A stretch of DNA of 64,000 nt from JABSSA01 sp039960995 (GCA_039960995.1 JBDVKF010000076.1:1-64000); one strand, 5' to 3'; counted from the first letter of the stretch, positions 52,684-62,107 are shown. The notes: generated by a model from the sequence alone, not told the origin. Numbers and translations: made by a program.

Positions 52684-53928
52684 ATGAAACTGAATTATTT
52701 TGCTGCCATACTCGCAATGATTTTGCCAGCTACTATGGCATCGGCACAAAGCTCACGTGCACTTTCCGCGTTACCGCCTCTGGAGGTTGATCACCCAAAA
52801 GCCGATGAAATGATCGAGCTTGGCCGACAACTCTTTTTTGACCCACGCCTTTCAGGTGACAGTTCCACCTCATGCGCTGAATGCCATGATCCACGATATG
52901 GATTTGGTGACGCGGCAGAACTGTCTCGCGGATATCCCGGCACCAAACATTGGCGAAATTCACAGACCATTATCAATACCGCCTATTTGACAGGTGGTTT
53001 GCATTGGGATGCGTCGGTTCCATCCTTGCTGCATCAGGTGCCCGGTGCGATGGGCACGTCGGTTGTTGGCAATATTGATGTAACCATGGCCGAAGAACGG
53101 TTGCGCCAGATTCCTGCATATGTCGAAAGCTTTGAGCGGATTTGGAACAAAGAACCCGGCATGGATGAAATCTCAGAAGCAATCGCGGCTTACGAAAGCA
53201 CCCTGATTTCGACCGACAGCGCGTTCGACCAGTTCGCGCGTGGTTCTGCCCCTTTGGATAACAAAGCAGGGCGCGGGTATCTGATCTTTATGGGGAAAGG
53301 CAATTGTGTTGCCTGCCATAACGGGATGCTGGCGACTGACGAAAGCTTCCACAACACCAGCGTTCCGCCAAACCCTTCATTCACAGAAGACCCGCTTTTG
53401 CAGGTCACATTCCGTGTCATGATGCGCGGGTTCGGCATCAACGAAGAGGTCTATTCCACATTTGATCGCGACCCCGGCCGGTTCATCGGGACCAAGAACC
53501 CGGACCACTTGGGCGAACTTCGGACAGCGCCTTTGCGGTACCTGAAATACACTGCGCCATATATGCACAACGGAGTGTTCTATACGTTGGAAGAAGTTGT
53601 AGACTTTTACAACCAAGGTGGCACACCGGATGTGTTTGGAACGAAATCGCCGCTGATCCAGCCGCTTGGATTAAGTGACAGAGAAAAATCTGATCTGGTG
53701 GCGTTTCTGGAAAGCATGTCCGGCACTGAGATCACCACTGAATACCCCGAACTGCCAAGTTACGAAACGCTCGCTTTCCCGAAACGTGCGTTTTCCTCTG
53801 GTGCGGAAATAAGTGCTCAGTTGAAGACTTATGATGAAAACCAAGAAAAGACATCGCCCATCAAAACAGGCGTATCGGGCTTGGAAAGCAAATCAGACGG
53901 ATTGACGATCCTGCCATCGGACGGCTGA
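52684..53928 (+). CDS. MauG/cytochrome c peroxidase-family di-haem protein
   Basis: A protein of about 414 residues with a Sec signal (MKLNYFAAILAMILPATMAS). Two haem motifs: CAECHDPRYGFGD near 58 and CVACHNGMLA near 205, as in bacterial cytochrome c peroxidases and MauG. 'APLRYLKYTAPYMHNGVFYT' contains the methionine that serves as ligand in peroxidases (MauG has tyrosine there), which favours a peroxidase-type enzyme. AAGGGG lies upstream of ATG 52684; ATG 52666 overlapping the previous stop is possible. It reduces peroxide or oxidises a partner protein; partner unknown. Confidence 0.88.
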   Translation: MKLNYFAAILAMILPATMASAQSSRALSALPPLEVDHPKADEMIELGRQLFFDPRLSGDSSTSCAECHDPRYGFGDAAELSRGYPGTKHWRNSQTIINTAYLTGGLHWDASVPSLLHQVPGAMGTSVVGNIDVTMAEERLRQIPAYVESFERIWNKEPGMDEISEAIAAYESTLISTDSAFDQFARGSAPLDNKAGRGYLIFMGKGNCVACHNGMLATDESFHNTSVPPNPSFTEDPLLQVTFRVMMRGFGINEEVYSTFDRDPGRFIGTKNPDHLGELRTAPLRYLKYTAPYMHNGVFYTLEEVVDFYNQGGTPDVFGTKSPLIQPLGLSDREKSDLVAFLESMSGTEITTEYPELPSYETLAFPKRAFSSGAEISAQLKTYDENQEKTSPIKTGVSGLESKSDGLTILPSDG

Positions 53929-53946
53929 TAAGATCGAAAAACTGGG

Positions 53947-53975
53947 AAAAGCCGCGCATTTAGCGTGGCTTTTTT
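53947..53975 (+). terminator. Rho-independent terminator after the cytochrome operon
   Basis: AAAAGCCGCGC, loop ATTTA, GCGTGGCTTTTTT: a ten-base stem with one G-T pair and a T-run, 19 bp after the MauG-like stop. Confidence 0.85.
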
Positions 53976-54620
53976 AGGGCATGAGCATCAACAAATCGAC
54001 CCCCTTGCGTCGATGCTGACGATTATCGGATGTGTCGCTTTTACAATTGTGGGTGTCGAACGACCCAACGAAGTCTTTGCTGCGGTTTTGACAACCGAAC
54101 CACTCCAGTTGAGGTGAAAACGCCGTTGGCCACGACCGTCACGCGCTGCAAAATGCCCACTCTAAATAGATTGAAACAGCAGTCAAGACCGTGTTTCTCA
54201 AGGGAACTTATGCACAGGTGAGGCGACGATTTTTCCGGTCCAGATGCCTCATGCAACGCTCATTGCAACCGAATCGTGTATTTCTATCGGAGCCGCTCAA
54301 TCGAAAATTCGACCTTAGGTAAACAATGAGGCACCAAAGTAATTTGCCTTGATCTCGACGTTTTCGGTTTGCGAATAGGTTGATTGGACTGGTGAAACTG
54401 GCAGTAAAGTCGGCGCACGAAAATGTGTAGTAATTTGAAAATAAAGCAAAAAAGATCCGATTCCCTCCTTTCCCCCTTGTTTTTTACGAACCCAACCCAG
54501 TCACAATATAAATCCGCTGTTTACGACTTTTAAGTCAACGATTGATCTAAAATTGGACACAATATTGTACATTTTGCAGTTGATGTTGAAGAAAACATAA
54601 CAGAGGACTGGATCAGATCC
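53976..54620. other. Intergenic interval before the PBP-OmpA gene
   Basis: About 645 bp without a supported gene. The right part is AT-rich and holds a perfect ACAATATTGT palindrome at 54559-54568, about 50 bp before the next start, a possible operator. No RNA motif was recognised. Confidence 0.4.
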
Positions 54621-56189
54621 ATGATACCAAAAAGAATGAGAAGGCTCCTATTAGCGAGTTCCGTCTCTTGGTTGGCTACGACCGCCGCGCAAGCGCAGGA
54701 GATCGTGACAATTCAAACCGTAGACGGCAACGTTTCAATCCAGGGCTCGATCGTTTCCTTTGATGGAACCGATTATGAACTGGACTCGCTTATTGGGGTC
54801 ATGAGAATTCCGGCGAATTCGGTCATCTGTTTGGGCGACGCCTGCCCAGAGATCGATGATGGCCGGGGGCTTTCCGCCGCAGTAAGCGTTGTCGATGCAC
54901 CGTCGCTCGTGTTGATCAACAATCTGGTGAAAACGTTTGCGTCGACCAAAACTTGGGAATACGAACGTTCGAACGCAGAAGAGCTGGAACCGGGTGAATT
55001 CTCGTTCACGGATGACGAATCCGAAGACGCGGGTGTTCTGACAGTTTCCATGACGCCTTCCGAAGAGGCATACATGGCGCTTGCCAAAGGGGAGCAGCAA
55101 TTCCTCTTTTCAACAGCTCCGATTGACGACGAACTGGCACAATCACTGGTAGACGAAGGATACTCAGATCTTCGCGCACCAGGCCGCGAGGTTATCGTCG
55201 CGCTGGATTCAATCCTTCCAATCGTGCATCCCGATAACCCGGTTCGTGACATTTCGTTGCCGGACATCGCACGCATCGCGGCCGGACGGATTTCAAACTG
55301 GAGCGAACTTGGTGGGCCAGATCTGCCGATCAGAATGCTGCTCGCGGACGACGGATCGTCTGTTGCAGAAGTGTTCGACGAACGTGTGATGCGTCCAAAC
55401 CGTCTGCGTCTTGACCGTGGTCTGGAACGCGTAAGCAACGAGGCCGAAGGCGCCCAATTGGTTTATGACGATCCAGCGGCAATTTCATTGGCAAGTAAGG
55501 CCTTGATCGGTGACACCAAACCCCTGCCAATTCGTCAGGTGTGCGGTCCATTGTCCTTCGCGTCAGACTTCTCAGTGAAAGCTGAAGAATACCCACTGGC
55601 CCGTCGGGTTATCTTGTACACATCCGGCGAAGAGCTTCCTCAGTTGGTGAAAGAATTCATCTCCTACTCGGGTTCTCAAGTGGCGCAAACTGGATTGCGT
55701 GACATTGGTTTCGTCGGCCAGAACGTCGAAGAACTGCCTTTGTCGTTGCATGGATCACGTCTGGCTTCGGCTATTCTGTATGCAGATACTCCGGAAGACT
55801 TTTCCAAAACACGCAGCCTGACAGAATTGTTGGCCCCAGCCGAACGTCTTTCTACAACGTTCCGGTTTGCTACAGGGTCCCGCAATCTTGACAACAAGTC
55901 GCTTCGGGATGCGGTGCGGATTGCAGAATTCCTTCAGCAACAACAAAACCAAAACCGAAACGTTCTTCTCTTTGGTTTCACGGACAACCTCGGTCGGAGC
56001 GACCTTAACCAACTGCTCTCACTTCAACAGGCAAATAGCGTCAAAGAAGCGATCGTAAGTGCGTCTAACGGTGCAGTATCCAGCGACCGGATTACCGTAA
56101 CTTCATACGGCTCAGTTGCGCCAGTTGGCTGTAACGACACCGTCGAGGGACGAAACAGTAATCGCCGCGTGGAAGTATGGCTTCGCTAA
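54621..56189 (+). CDS. Exported phosphate-binding-like (PBP) domain fused to OmpA domain
   Basis: The 522-residue protein has a signal peptide (LLLASSVSWLATTAAQAQ), an N-terminal region of about 80 residues, a PstS-like type 2 periplasmic binding domain (about 120-370; 'PDIARIAAGRISNWSELGGP' is the classic phosphate-binding-protein block), and a C-terminal OmpA peptidoglycan-binding domain (about 400-522; FATGSRNLDNKSL, 'LLFGFTDNLGRSDLNQLLSL', GRNSNRRVEVWL). It would sit in the periplasm anchored to the cell wall. Two TRAP binding-protein genes follow on the same strand. Ligand unknown; the combination with OmpA is known from a few marine proteobacteria families. Confidence 0.82.
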   Translation: MIPKRMRRLLLASSVSWLATTAAQAQEIVTIQTVDGNVSIQGSIVSFDGTDYELDSLIGVMRIPANSVICLGDACPEIDDGRGLSAAVSVVDAPSLVLINNLVKTFASTKTWEYERSNAEELEPGEFSFTDDESEDAGVLTVSMTPSEEAYMALAKGEQQFLFSTAPIDDELAQSLVDEGYSDLRAPGREVIVALDSILPIVHPDNPVRDISLPDIARIAAGRISNWSELGGPDLPIRMLLADDGSSVAEVFDERVMRPNRLRLDRGLERVSNEAEGAQLVYDDPAAISLASKALIGDTKPLPIRQVCGPLSFASDFSVKAEEYPLARRVILYTSGEELPQLVKEFISYSGSQVAQTGLRDIGFVGQNVEELPLSLHGSRLASAILYADTPEDFSKTRSLTELLAPAERLSTTFRFATGSRNLDNKSLRDAVRIAEFLQQQQNQNRNVLLFGFTDNLGRSDLNQLLSLQQANSVKEAIVSASNGAVSSDRITVTSYGSVAPVGCNDTVEGRNSNRRVEVWLR

Positions 56190-56228
56190 GCCAATGCACG
56201 GTCAGTCAAGAGATCTGAAGGACATACG

Positions 56229-57281
56229 ATGAAACGTAGAAATTTTCTAAAAGCTGGTGTCGGAGGCGCAGTGCTGTCGCCCGTCGTCGCCCCAGCAATT
56301 GCCCAAGGGGCTAGGTCCGCGCGTCTTCTAACCGCGCATCCCGAAGCCGCTGCGACTCTTTCCACCCGGCTAAGTTCTCTGGGTGTTGCCAGCCTGAATA
56401 TCGAAGTAGAAACCGTCCCAGGAACAGATGAAGCCAGCCTATTGGACCGCGTGTCCTCGGGTGATGCAGATTTATGTTTGGCTTCGCTGGACCAATTCTG
56501 GGACACGTCACCAGCATTCAGCCTGTTCGCATCCATTCCGTTTGGAATGAACTCAAGCGAATTGGAAAGCTGGGTGTCCGTATCCGAAGGCCGCGATATG
56601 CTGGACCAATTGGGTAATCGGGTTGGCGTTCGGCTTTGGTTCGCTAGCGATTATGGTGGTCGCCCGATCTGGATGCGCACCGCGATTGCAAGCATGCAAG
56701 ATGTGGCGTCTGCCTCGGTTGGTTCAACCGGAGTTGGTTTGAAACTGTTCCAGGCATTGGGCGCTGCCAATGTTGCTGATATTGCCGATCAGAATACGAG
56801 TTGGTCGGATTTAGATATCATCGAAGGTGCAAGCCTCGCTCAGATGGAAAACGCAAATCTGGTGTCAGATTTCAAATTTGTGTCTGGATCAAACCCTGTT
56901 CGTCCAAGCGCGATGTTGTCTTTGGGTGCGAATGAAGCCTTTGCATCTGGCCTGTCAGGCGCTGAATTGCTGATCTTGCAACGCGCATGTTCTGCTGAAT
57001 TGGCTCTCAGTCGGTCCACGTCGTTCTACCAAAATGCTTTGTCGATGTCTGACGGAGATGAAAGCACTGAGGTTGTCGAAATGCCGGCGGATGTTTGGAG
57101 CGGGATCAATTCCGAAGCCCAGACAATCTTGACCGAAATATTCAACAGCGGAAGAGACGAAGCGTCTATCGTGGATGCCTACATCTATTTCCTGACAGAT
57201 GCTGTTCGTTGGAGCGATATCGGTGAGGCGGCTTATTACGCCGGGCGCAAACGTTTGTTCGCAAATCTGGCCGGACGTTGA
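56229..57281 (+). CDS. TRAP-type (DctP-like) periplasmic protein, divergent
   Basis: A 350-residue exported protein with a Tat signal (KRRNFLKAGVGGAVLSPVV). It shares the DctP fold pattern ('AFSLFASIPFGMNSSELESW' and 'RDMLDQLGNRVGVRLWFASD') with the next gene but lacks the usual conserved arginine block 'GLKxR' in a clear form, so ligand binding may be altered. It lies 40 bp after the PBP-OmpA gene and nine bp before a second TRAP-type protein. No TRAP membrane genes are in the window. Confidence 0.75.
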   Translation: MKRRNFLKAGVGGAVLSPVVAPAIAQGARSARLLTAHPEAAATLSTRLSSLGVASLNIEVETVPGTDEASLLDRVSSGDADLCLASLDQFWDTSPAFSLFASIPFGMNSSELESWVSVSEGRDMLDQLGNRVGVRLWFASDYGGRPIWMRTAIASMQDVASASVGSTGVGLKLFQALGAANVADIADQNTSWSDLDIIEGASLAQMENANLVSDFKFVSGSNPVRPSAMLSLGANEAFASGLSGAELLILQRACSAELALSRSTSFYQNALSMSDGDESTEVVEMPADVWSGINSEAQTILTEIFNSGRDEASIVDAYIYFLTDAVRWSDIGEAAYYAGRKRLFANLAGR

Positions 57282-57290
57282 GGGGAAATC

Positions 57291-58403
57291 ATGAGACAAC
57301 GTACCAAACATAAAACGACCCGTCGCGCGGTCCTGACCGGTGCGCCTTTGGCACTGGCCACTACACTTGCCGCACCTGCCATCGCGCAATCAACCCGCAC
57401 CATTCGAATGGCGACATCTTGGCCTCCCAGCTTGGGTGGTTTGGGAACTGGCGCACAACGGATCGCGGATTCGATCAATCAAGCCTTTGATGGCAGACTG
57501 ACAGTCGAATTGCACAGTGCCGGAAAACTGGTTGCTCCGCTTGGCGTGCATGATGCCGCGCAAGCTGGCGAGATCGAAATGTACCACAGTGCAGAATATT
57601 ACTGGCAGAAAAAGCACCGTGCGTTCAATTTCTTCACAACCGTTCCGTTGGGGATGACAACCGTCGAAACCATTTCCTGGATTAGAAACAGCGATGGCCA
57701 ACAGCTTTGGGATGAATTGAACGCTCAATTCAACGTCAAAGCGCTTCCCGTCGGCACCACTGGTGTACAGATGGGCGGTTGGTTCGACAAAACCATCGAA
57801 AGCGTGGAAGACTTCGAAGGTCTTACGATGCGGATGCCCGGCCTTGGTGGGCAGGTGTTGAAAGATATCGGCGCAAATGCTGTGGTTTTGCCAGGTGGCG
57901 GAATTGTTGAAGCTTTGTTCGACAAATCGATCGACGCAACAGAATGGGTTGGCCCGTATAACGACTCCCAATTCGGGTTCCAAAAGCTGCTGACAACCTA
58001 CATGTATCCGGGTTTCCACGAGCCAAGCACGATGGCCTCATTGGGGATGAACCTTGAGTTTTGGAACAGTCTATCGCCAGAAGATCAGGCGTTGATCCAG
58101 CTTATTACGGATGCAGAACTCAGCCTGATGACCAGCGACTTCCTTGGCAACAATGCGCTGTCCCTGACACAGTTGATCGACGAATTTGGTGTTGAACCAA
58201 CACCTTTGCCGGATGATCTGTGGGATGCCTTGTCCGAAACATCCTTGCGTGTTGTCGCAAGCGTTGCAGACGACGATGAATTGGCAAAACGTATCTTTGA
58301 AAGCTATGACGCGCATCGTTCCATGTGCATCGGCGCAACCGCGTTTTCGCAATCAGAATATCTGGCACGTCGCAAAGCAGACGACTTGTTCCAGTTCATT
58401 TGA
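57291..58403 (+). CDS. TRAP transporter substrate-binding protein (DctP family)
   Basis: The 370-residue Tat-exported (TTRRAVLTGAPLALATTLA) binding protein has canonical DctP features: 'IRMATSWPPSLGGLGTGAQR' after cleavage, 'AFNFFTTVPLGMTTVETISW', the arginine ligand block 'VEDFEGLTMRMPGLGGQVLK' and 'DATEWVGPYNDSQFGFQKLL'. This subfamily often binds 2-oxo acids or lactate. The matching DctQ/DctM membrane proteins are absent nearby, so it would need a distant transporter or act as a sensor component with the PBP-OmpA protein. Confidence 0.88.
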   Translation: MRQRTKHKTTRRAVLTGAPLALATTLAAPAIAQSTRTIRMATSWPPSLGGLGTGAQRIADSINQAFDGRLTVELHSAGKLVAPLGVHDAAQAGEIEMYHSAEYYWQKKHRAFNFFTTVPLGMTTVETISWIRNSDGQQLWDELNAQFNVKALPVGTTGVQMGGWFDKTIESVEDFEGLTMRMPGLGGQVLKDIGANAVVLPGGGIVEALFDKSIDATEWVGPYNDSQFGFQKLLTTYMYPGFHEPSTMASLGMNLEFWNSLSPEDQALIQLITDAELSLMTSDFLGNNALSLTQLIDEFGVEPTPLPDDLWDALSETSLRVVASVADDDELAKRIFESYDAHRSMCIGATAFSQSEYLARRKADDLFQFI

Positions 58404-58418
58404 TTTGAGCTGAAAATT

Positions 58419-58455
58419 CCTCCTTTGGGCGTCATTCAAGATGCCCAAAGGGAAA
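58419..58455. terminator. Stem-loop between TRAP gene and znuB
   Basis: CCTTTGGGC (58422-58430) pairs with GCCCAAAGG (58443-58451), with extension TTCC/GGAA around it. On the minus strand it is followed by TTTTC, so it could end znuB transcripts; for the TRAP operon the T-run is lacking. Confidence 0.5.
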
Positions 58456-58565
58456 CGAACGATCCGCAACCCGAAACCGGTTTGCCCGCGTGACAAGCAT
58501 CGAGGTTGTCCGCCCGTTAATACGCTTAATCTGCGTCCAATCCCCCAAACAAATACGAAACCATC

Positions 58566-59360
58566 TTACCGTTCTTGTCTGACGTTCCTGACAACACTGG
58601 TGCCAAGGAATGTGATCGCCGCGACGCACACAATCGTTGGTCCGGCTGGCGTATCAAACACAAAAGCCGCGCGCAGGCCGATTATGACGGACAGCATCCC
58701 AATTATTCCGGCTGTGACGGCCATGCCTTCGGGCGTTCGTGACAAAGGCCGCGCTGCAGCCGACGGGATGATCAGCATTGCCGCAATAAGCAGAACCCCG
58801 ACAACTTTGATCGCGACGGCGACAGTGACGGCCAAAGCCAGCGTAAGCGCCAGTTGTTCGCGTTTGGGATCGATCCCGCTGGCATGGGCAAGATCCTCGT
58901 TCAGGGTCGACGTCAACAAAGCGGACCAGCGCCACGCGATCAAAGCCACCACAAGCGCAGCACCTCCCCAAATGACAGCAAGATCGCCGCGTGAGACGGC
59001 CAAGATGTCACCGAATAAATACGCCATCAGGTCAATCCGCACGCCGGATATAAACGACACCGCGACAAGCCCAAAGGCCAGCGCCGAATGTGCAAGAACG
59101 CCCAACAATGTATCCATCGCGTAGCCGCGACCGGATAAGATGCTAACGGTCAAGGCCATCAACATCGCGACGGTCATTGCCCCCACAAAGATCGACATCG
59201 AAAACGCCAGCGACAAGGCAACCCCAAGGATCGCGGCGTGGGCAGTGGCGTCGCCGAAATAGACCATGCGCCGCCAGACCACAAAACACCCCAACGGGGC
59301 CGCAGCAAAAGCCACTCCAATGCCGGCCAACGCGGCCCGCGTCATGAAATCGTCAAGCAT
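58566..59360 (-). CDS. znuB: Zinc ABC transporter permease
   Basis: The 264-residue ABC-3 family permease has about eight helices, including AALAGIGVAFAAAPLGCFVV and the conserved 'GRGYAMDTLLGVLAHSALAF'. With ZnuC and ZnuA it imports zinc through the inner membrane. Its start shares a base with the znuC stop region (59360), so the genes are translationally coupled. Confidence 0.92.
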   Translation of the reverse strand: MLDDFMTRAALAGIGVAFAAAPLGCFVVWRRMVYFGDATAHAAILGVALSLAFSMSIFVGAMTVAMLMALTVSILSGRGYAMDTLLGVLAHSALAFGLVAVSFISGVRIDLMAYLFGDILAVSRGDLAVIWGGAALVVALIAWRWSALLTSTLNEDLAHASGIDPKREQLALTLALAVTVAVAIKVVGVLLIAAMLIIPSAAARPLSRTPEGMAVTAGIIGMLSVIIGLRAAFVFDTPAGPTIVCVAAITFLGTSVVRNVRQER

Positions 59361-60157
59361 TATTCAGCGGCCTCAATTTTATCGTGGTCGTGATTCTGGT
59401 CGTGATCATGACTATGGCTAGGATTATGACTATGCACCGGGTCGCCGTGATCATGACCATGATCATGTTCATGTCGGTAAAGCGCCAGCGCCCCACCTGT
59501 CCCTGTTCCGAACAAAGCTCGGTATTCCGGCGCAGAGGCAACAACCGCTGGCGTACCTTGACAGCAGACATGACCGTTCAGGCACACCACACGGTCGGAT
59601 GCGCTCATCACGACGTGTAATTCATGGCTGATCATGAGAACGGCACAGCCTGTGTTTTGCCGCACAGATTCAATCTGTTGGTAAAACGATGCCGACCCGC
59701 GTTGATCCAAACCTTGCGTGGCCTCATCCAAAAGCAAAAGATCAGGTTCCCCGATCAATGCGCGGGCCAACAGCACCCGTTGAAATTGACCGCCCGACAA
59801 TTGCGAAAGCTGCGCTTTGGCCAAATCGGGCACACCGGCTTGGGTTAGCGCCTGATTGATCTGCGCAACAGCGACACCCCCTGGCAGCTTCAAAAACCGC
59901 GAGACAGTTATTGGCAACGTTTCGTCAATATGCAGCTTTTGCGGGACGTATCCAATCTTTACGCCGTTTCCTCGTGTGACGATGCCTTGAATCGGCTTTA
60001 CCGCCCCGATGATTGCGCGCAGCAGGCTGGTCTTGCCTGATCCGTTCGGGCCAACAATTGTGACGATCTCTCCGGCGTCAACACGCAATGACACGTTTGA
60101 TAACACAGTCTTGGCGCCATATCGGACACTTAGATTGTCAACTTGAACAAGGCTCAT
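59360..60157 (-). CDS. znuC: Zinc ABC transporter ATP-binding protein
   Basis: The 265-residue ATPase has Walker A GPNGSGKTSLLRAI near 37, signature LSGGQFQRVLLARAL near 119 and Walker B LLLLDEATQGLD. The C-terminal 40 residues are very rich in His and Asp (HEHDHGHDHGDPVHSHNPSH), as often in ZnuC, and may bind zinc. It lies between znuB and zur with overlaps at both ends. Confidence 0.93.
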   Translation of the reverse strand: MSLVQVDNLSVRYGAKTVLSNVSLRVDAGEIVTIVGPNGSGKTSLLRAIIGAVKPIQGIVTRGNGVKIGYVPQKLHIDETLPITVSRFLKLPGGVAVAQINQALTQAGVPDLAKAQLSQLSGGQFQRVLLARALIGEPDLLLLDEATQGLDQRGSASFYQQIESVRQNTGCAVLMISHELHVVMSASDRVVCLNGHVCCQGTPAVVASAPEYRALFGTGTGGALALYRHEHDHGHDHGDPVHSHNPSHSHDHDQNHDHDKIEAAE

Positions 60158-60669
60158 GCGTCAGCCTTATCAACGCAAGCCGGACAAACCCCTTCGGCCT
60201 CAACCACAGTGCGTTCAATGCGAAAACCGGTGGCACGTGCTGCATCGCCCAATGCGCCCCGCGCTGGCGAAGATTGTGTTTCGGCCACTGCATCGCATAA
60301 GCGGCAAATCATAAACGCTGGCGTATGGGACTGGCTTGGATGAACACAGGCGATGAACGCATTCAAACGTTCAATTTTGTGGGCGAACCCATTGGCGACA
60401 AGAAAATCCAAAGCACGGTAAGCGACGGGGGGTTGCGATCCAAACCCACCTTCACGCAACAGATCCAAAATCGAATATGCGCCAAGCGCGCGGTGTTCTT
60501 GTAGCAAGATTTCAAGCACTTTGCGCCGCACTGGCGTGAACCGAAGCCCCTGAGACGCGCACCGTTCTTCTGCCACACCAATCGCGTCACTCACACATGT
60601 ATCATGATCATGGTGCGCGAATCCCAATGGGGGGTCGCCTGAACCATTCTTCTTCGTGCTACTTGTCAT
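60154..60669 (-). CDS. zur: Zinc uptake regulator, Fur family
   Basis: The 171-residue repressor has a Fur-type winged helix ('LRFTPVRRKVLEILLQEHRA') and a dimerisation domain with metal ligands: 'FIACVHPSQSHTPAFMICRL' followed by CDAV, and a terminal VCPACVDKAD giving the structural CxxC pairs. It represses zinc uptake when zinc is sufficient. It is the first gene of zur-znuC-znuB, divergent from znuA, with a likely Zur box between. Confidence 0.92.
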   Translation of the reverse strand: MTSSTKKNGSGDPPLGFAHHDHDTCVSDAIGVAEERCASQGLRFTPVRRKVLEILLQEHRALGAYSILDLLREGGFGSQPPVAYRALDFLVANGFAHKIERLNAFIACVHPSQSHTPAFMICRLCDAVAETQSSPARGALGDAARATGFRIERTVVEAEGVCPACVDKADA

Positions 60670-60693
60670 ATAATAACGTTTCGACTATCCAGC

Positions 60694-60713
60694 GTGAAAT
60701 GTTATAAAATCAC
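60694..60713. promoter_or_regulatory. Candidate Zur box between zur and znuA
   Basis: GTGAAATGTTATAAAATCAC, an imperfect palindrome (GTGA...TCAC arms, ATGTTATA centre) like alphaproteobacterial Zur boxes (TGTTATANNATAACA type). A partial similar stretch, TATAATAACGTTTC, lies at 60669-60682. It is 13 bp before the znuA start and could control both directions. Confidence 0.65.
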
Positions 60714-60725
60714 ACGGAGACGTCG

Positions 60726-61841
60726 ATGTCCAGAAAGCTTCTGACCCTATCATTCACTGCCACTTTGATGGGAGGAACAGCTTTTGCCGAGACACCGCAA
60801 GTCGCTGTAGATATTGCCCCCGTACACTCACTTGTCGCGCGCGTCATGGACGGCGTGGGAACGCCTGATCTGATCGTTCAGCCCGGCGCAAGCCCACATG
60901 AATACAGCCTGCGCCCTTCCGAGGCTTCCGCGTTACAAAACGCTGATCTTGTGTTCTGGATCGGGTCCGACCTGACACCATGGTTGACCGACGCGATTGG
61001 CACCTTGGCACCAAATGCCGCCACAACGTCGCTTCTTGAAGCCGATGGTACGATCGAATTGGAATTCCGCGAAGGTGCGTTGTTCGAAGCGCATGATCAC
61101 GATGACCATGGCGACGATGATGATCACGATGATCACGCCAAAGATGACGATCACGACGATCACGCCAGAGATGATGATCATGATGAACACGCCAAAGACG
61201 ATGATCATGATGAACACGATGACGACCATAAAGACGACGATGATCACGCCGAAGACGCGCACGATGATCACGATGATGAAAAGCACGATGATCATGCCGA
61301 AGACGCGGGGCACGAAGGGCATGACCACGGTGCACATGATCCACATGCGTGGCTGTCACCGCAAAACGCGATGACGTGGCTGAATGTGATCGCGGGCCAA
61401 CTCTCTGCCGCTGACCCAGAAAACGCAGGCGCTTATTTCGCCAATGCGGCGGCAGGCCGGACAGAAATCCAAGCTCTGATTACCGAGGTGAGCGCGACGC
61501 TGGACCCGGTCCGCGGAGGTCAGTTCATCGTGTTTCACGATGCGTATCAGTATTTCGAAATGGACTTCGACTTTCCTGCATCTGGCGCGATTTCAATCGG
61601 CGACGCCTCTGACCCAAGCCCGGCACGGATTGCAGAAATCCAAGGCCGTATCGCCGACCAAGGTGTTGATTGCGTTCTGGCCGAACCGCAATTCAATCCC
61701 AACCTCGTCGCTACGGTCCTGGATGGCACCGATGCGCAAACAGGTATCCTCGACCCGCTCGGCTCTGATCTGGAACCGGGATCAGCATTGTACCCTCAAC
61801 TGATCCGCAACCTGTCAACGGCCCTTGCCAACTGCATGTAA
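60726..61841 (+). CDS. znuA: Zinc ABC transporter substrate-binding protein
   Basis: The 371-residue periplasmic zinc-binding protein has a signal peptide (LTLSFTATLMGGTAFA). Zinc ligands are likely His in VDIAPVHSLVARVM, His in 'DPHAWLSPQNAMTWL', His in FIVFHDAYQYFE and an acidic C-terminal residue. Between the first two, residues about 118-205 form an exceptionally long His/Asp/Glu-rich loop of HDDH-type repeats, which in this family collects zinc for the binding site. Single gene, divergent from zur. Confidence 0.93.
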   Translation: MSRKLLTLSFTATLMGGTAFAETPQVAVDIAPVHSLVARVMDGVGTPDLIVQPGASPHEYSLRPSEASALQNADLVFWIGSDLTPWLTDAIGTLAPNAATTSLLEADGTIELEFREGALFEAHDHDDHGDDDDHDDHAKDDDHDDHARDDDHDEHAKDDDHDEHDDDHKDDDDHAEDAHDDHDDEKHDDHAEDAGHEGHDHGAHDPHAWLSPQNAMTWLNVIAGQLSAADPENAGAYFANAAAGRTEIQALITEVSATLDPVRGGQFIVFHDAYQYFEMDFDFPASGAISIGDASDPSPARIAEIQGRIADQGVDCVLAEPQFNPNLVATVLDGTDAQTGILDPLGSDLEPGSALYPQLIRNLSTALANCM

Positions 61842-62107
61842 CGCGCGCAAAGGGTCAATAACAACGGGGCCAAACCACAGCGTATGGCGCACCCGATAAT
61901 GCGTCGTTTAAACATGTGCCTTGGTGGATCGGCCAAGGCACATGAAGCCCGTTACTGACCGCCTTGCAGCCGTTCTATGTGAAAGATTGGGCTCGTAGCT
62001 TTTCAATTCAAAACTATCCTTTATGATTTTACTGGCAACTTTAATTCATGAAGAAAGCTGCCAGTTTTTACATTACAGAACGCACTACTGCTCGCATTCA
62101 GGTGAAT

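Noticed and set aside
61100..61340. Tandem GATCACGA-like repeats that could suggest a CRISPR-like or satellite array
   Set aside because: They encode the His/Asp-rich zinc loop of ZnuA in frame; there are no spacers.
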